The notes beneath the pieces are model-generated. The model searched no databases. It worked only from the letters and a program-made list of their open reading frames with translations, and was not told the DNA's origin. The translations under genes and the position numbers were made by a program. A DNA stretch of 57,763 bases from NCBI GenBank assembly GCA_017450965.1, contig JAFSSQ010000029.1:1-57763 (forward strand), written 5' to 3'. The stretch comes from Clostridia bacterium. Its GTDB lineage: Bacteria; Bacillota; Clostridia; Oscillospirales; CAG-272. Positions 56,718-57,763 of this stretch are shown piece after piece. Within the stretch, counting starts at the first letter, position 1. Every line of letters begins with the position of its first letter.

Positions 56718-57500
56718 TCAGCCCTCAAAGCGGGGCAGATCGGCATCCTTGATCCGGGAATAGAATTTGCTTTTGTCGAGTTCGGAATAGAAGAAGGAGT
56801 CCGGGCGCTCCTGCCGCACGAGACCCTCGGTGCGGTAGAGCAGCGGCGTGTAGGTGTTGGCCGCGACGAGAAAATGCTCGAGCAGCGGGATCCCGACGGC
56901 GGCGAGGGTGGACTGGATCGTTTTGGTGGTGTAAAGATCGTCGCCGGACGGGACGGGGGCGCCGGAGGGGTGGTTGTGCGCCAGCACCGCCACGGAAGCG
57001 CCGCGCCGCAAACACGGCTCGATGATCTTGCGCGGGGTGATATAGGCGGAGTTGACCGAGCCCTCGTAGAGCTTGACCGTCTCGATGATGCGGAGCTTGT
57101 TGTCGAGCATGGTGAGATAGACGATCTCCCTCGTCGCGCCGACGTACTGCATCACGAACATCCGCCCGAGCTTGTCGACGTTGTCGTAGGGGTCTCCCGC
57201 CGCCTCGGAATCGAGGAAGTAGCGGCGCGCGAGCTGGGGAACGAGAGAAAGCAGCGCGGCGGCGTGCTCCCCGACGCCCTCCACCCGCACAAGCTCCTCC
57301 GGCGGCGCGTTGAAAACGGCGGAGAGGGAGCCGAAACGGTCGATCAGCGCGTGCGCGAGCGGGTTGGTATCCTTTTGCGGGATCGCGAAAAAGAGGAGCA
57401 GCTCGAGGATCTGATGATCTTCAAACCCGTCGATCCCCTCGGCGAAAAAACGCTTTTTGACGCGGGCGCGGTGATCCGCGTGCGGACTCGTTTGCGGCAT
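56718..57500 (-). CDS. radC: RadC family (JAB/MPN) protein
   Basis: The 260-residue protein has an N-terminal helix-hairpin-helix (about 25-95; PPEELVRVEGVGEHAAALL) and a C-terminal JAB metalloprotease-like domain with AHNHPSG and a following Asp. RadC is often used as a DNA-repair label, but the biochemical function is not settled. It leads the operon; the promoter TTGACA-N17-TACAAT lies about 45 nt upstream. Confidence 0.94.
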   Translation of the reverse strand: MPQTSPHADHRARVKKRFFAEGIDGFEDHQILELLLFFAIPQKDTNPLAHALIDRFGSLSAVFNAPPEELVRVEGVGEHAAALLSLVPQLARRYFLDSEAAGDPYDNVDKLGRMFVMQYVGATREIVYLTMLDNKLRIIETVKLYEGSVNSAYITPRKIIEPCLRRGASVAVLAHNHPSGAPVPSGDDLYTTKTIQSTLAAVGIPLLEHFLVAANTYTPLLYRTEGLVRQERPDSFFYSELDKSKFYSRIKDADLPRFEG

Positions 57501-57544
57501 GGCGGCCTCCCGAAGAAAAAATCAAAAGGACGATAGACTGTTTT

Positions 57545-57573
57545 ATTGTAGCACACGGCGGCGGGCTTGTCAA
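57545..57573 (-). promoter_or_regulatory. Sigma-A promoter of the radC operon
   Basis: On the minus strand, consensus -35 TTGACA (57573-57568), 17-bp spacer, -10 TACAAT (57550-57545), with TGTGC before the -10. Confidence 0.88.
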
Positions 57574-57665
57574 TTTTTTGCTTGGGATTTGGTGAATAAA
57601 AGAGGGAGAGCGGGCCAAAATAAGGAATACAGTCAATCAAGAAGACGAAAAAGGAGAAAAAACGA

Positions 57666-57763
57666 GTGAAACCCGAAAAGAAAACACCGACTTCCGACGG
57701 CCGGTTCGCGGGCAAGGTGCTGTACGCCGTGGTGGCGCTCACCCTGGTCGTGATGGCGATCGC
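57666..57763 (+). CDS. Membrane protein, N-terminal part (runs off the window)
   Basis: A GTG at 57666, 9 bases after AAGGAG (57651-57656), opens a frame reading MKPEKKTPTSDGRFAGKVLY and then AVVALTLVVMAIA. This is a short basic cytosolic end followed by a membrane helix or uncleaved signal. The reading frame continues past the window edge. It is divergent from radC. Too little is present to name it. Confidence 0.6.
   Translation, partial: MKPEKKTPTSDGRFAGKVLYAVVALTLVVMAI

Overview
The window looks like a piece of a high-GC, spore-forming Clostridia (Bacillota) chromosome, probably an uncultured gut lineage. The grounds are a Bacillota-type S10-spc-alpha ribosomal operon with zinc-type S4 and S14, a TepA/SpoVAF pair, a SpoIID-domain protein, a YhaO/YhaN pair, GTG starts with strong AGGAGG ribosome binding sites, and sigma-A promoters with 17-bp spacers. 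No species call is possible from the sequence alone.

Layout. 1-336: palindrome-rich repeat and a terminator. 337-5751: uracil-DNA glycosylase plus M29 aminopeptidase (minus), divergent from YhaO/YhaN-like nuclease and ATPase (plus). 5752-6164: two facing copies of an interspersed repeat. 6165-8767: an ECF sigma factor overlapping a membrane anti-sigma-like protein that ends in BspA-type leucine-rich repeats. 8938-9894: an STAS antagonist and a possible RsbW-like partner. 10169-25788: a complete S10-spc-alpha operon of 31 genes (rpsJ to rplQ, including secY, adk, map, infA, rpoA), with a clear promoter, a structured leader of about 230 nt and a terminator. 26153-38044: a compact single-strand phage structural and lysis cassette (terS, terL, portal, scaffold, capsid, connectors, tail-tip proteins, lysozyme, holin) without integrase or replication genes, preceded by an XRE-type regulator. 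39006-40979: a SpoIID/peptidoglycan-binding protein and its partner. 41153-44068: an alpha-toroid glycosidase-like enzyme, then a secreted protein fused out of frame to a duplicated glycosidase 3' end. 44213-44786: a striking array of five unlike hairpins joined by a CATCAT linker, then rpiB. 44806-48728: tsaB, tsaE and a membrane-anchored clostripain-family protease. 48869-51300: tepA, spoVAF and a small gene. 51430-52753: palindromic repeat, RHS fragment, polymorphic-toxin immunity gene and toxin tail. 52890-57500: a radC / secreted protein / NUDIX / nnr / comF operon. A divergent gene runs off the right edge at 57666.

The operons can be read as complete transcription units because the sigma-A promoters (2168, 2214, 10056, 26028, 38888, 41090, 43259, 48778, 57545) and the terminators pair up. 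A repeated two-part 3' element sits behind most non-ribosomal operons. It has a 10-bp hairpin with a TGAA loop, a conserved GAAAAGACTT linker, then a strong terminator hairpin; variant copies show compensatory changes in the stem.

The strongest candidates for something undescribed are this 3' element, the CATCAT hairpin array, the ECF/BspA sensory pair and the stripped-down podovirus-like cassette placed directly before the ribosomal operon.
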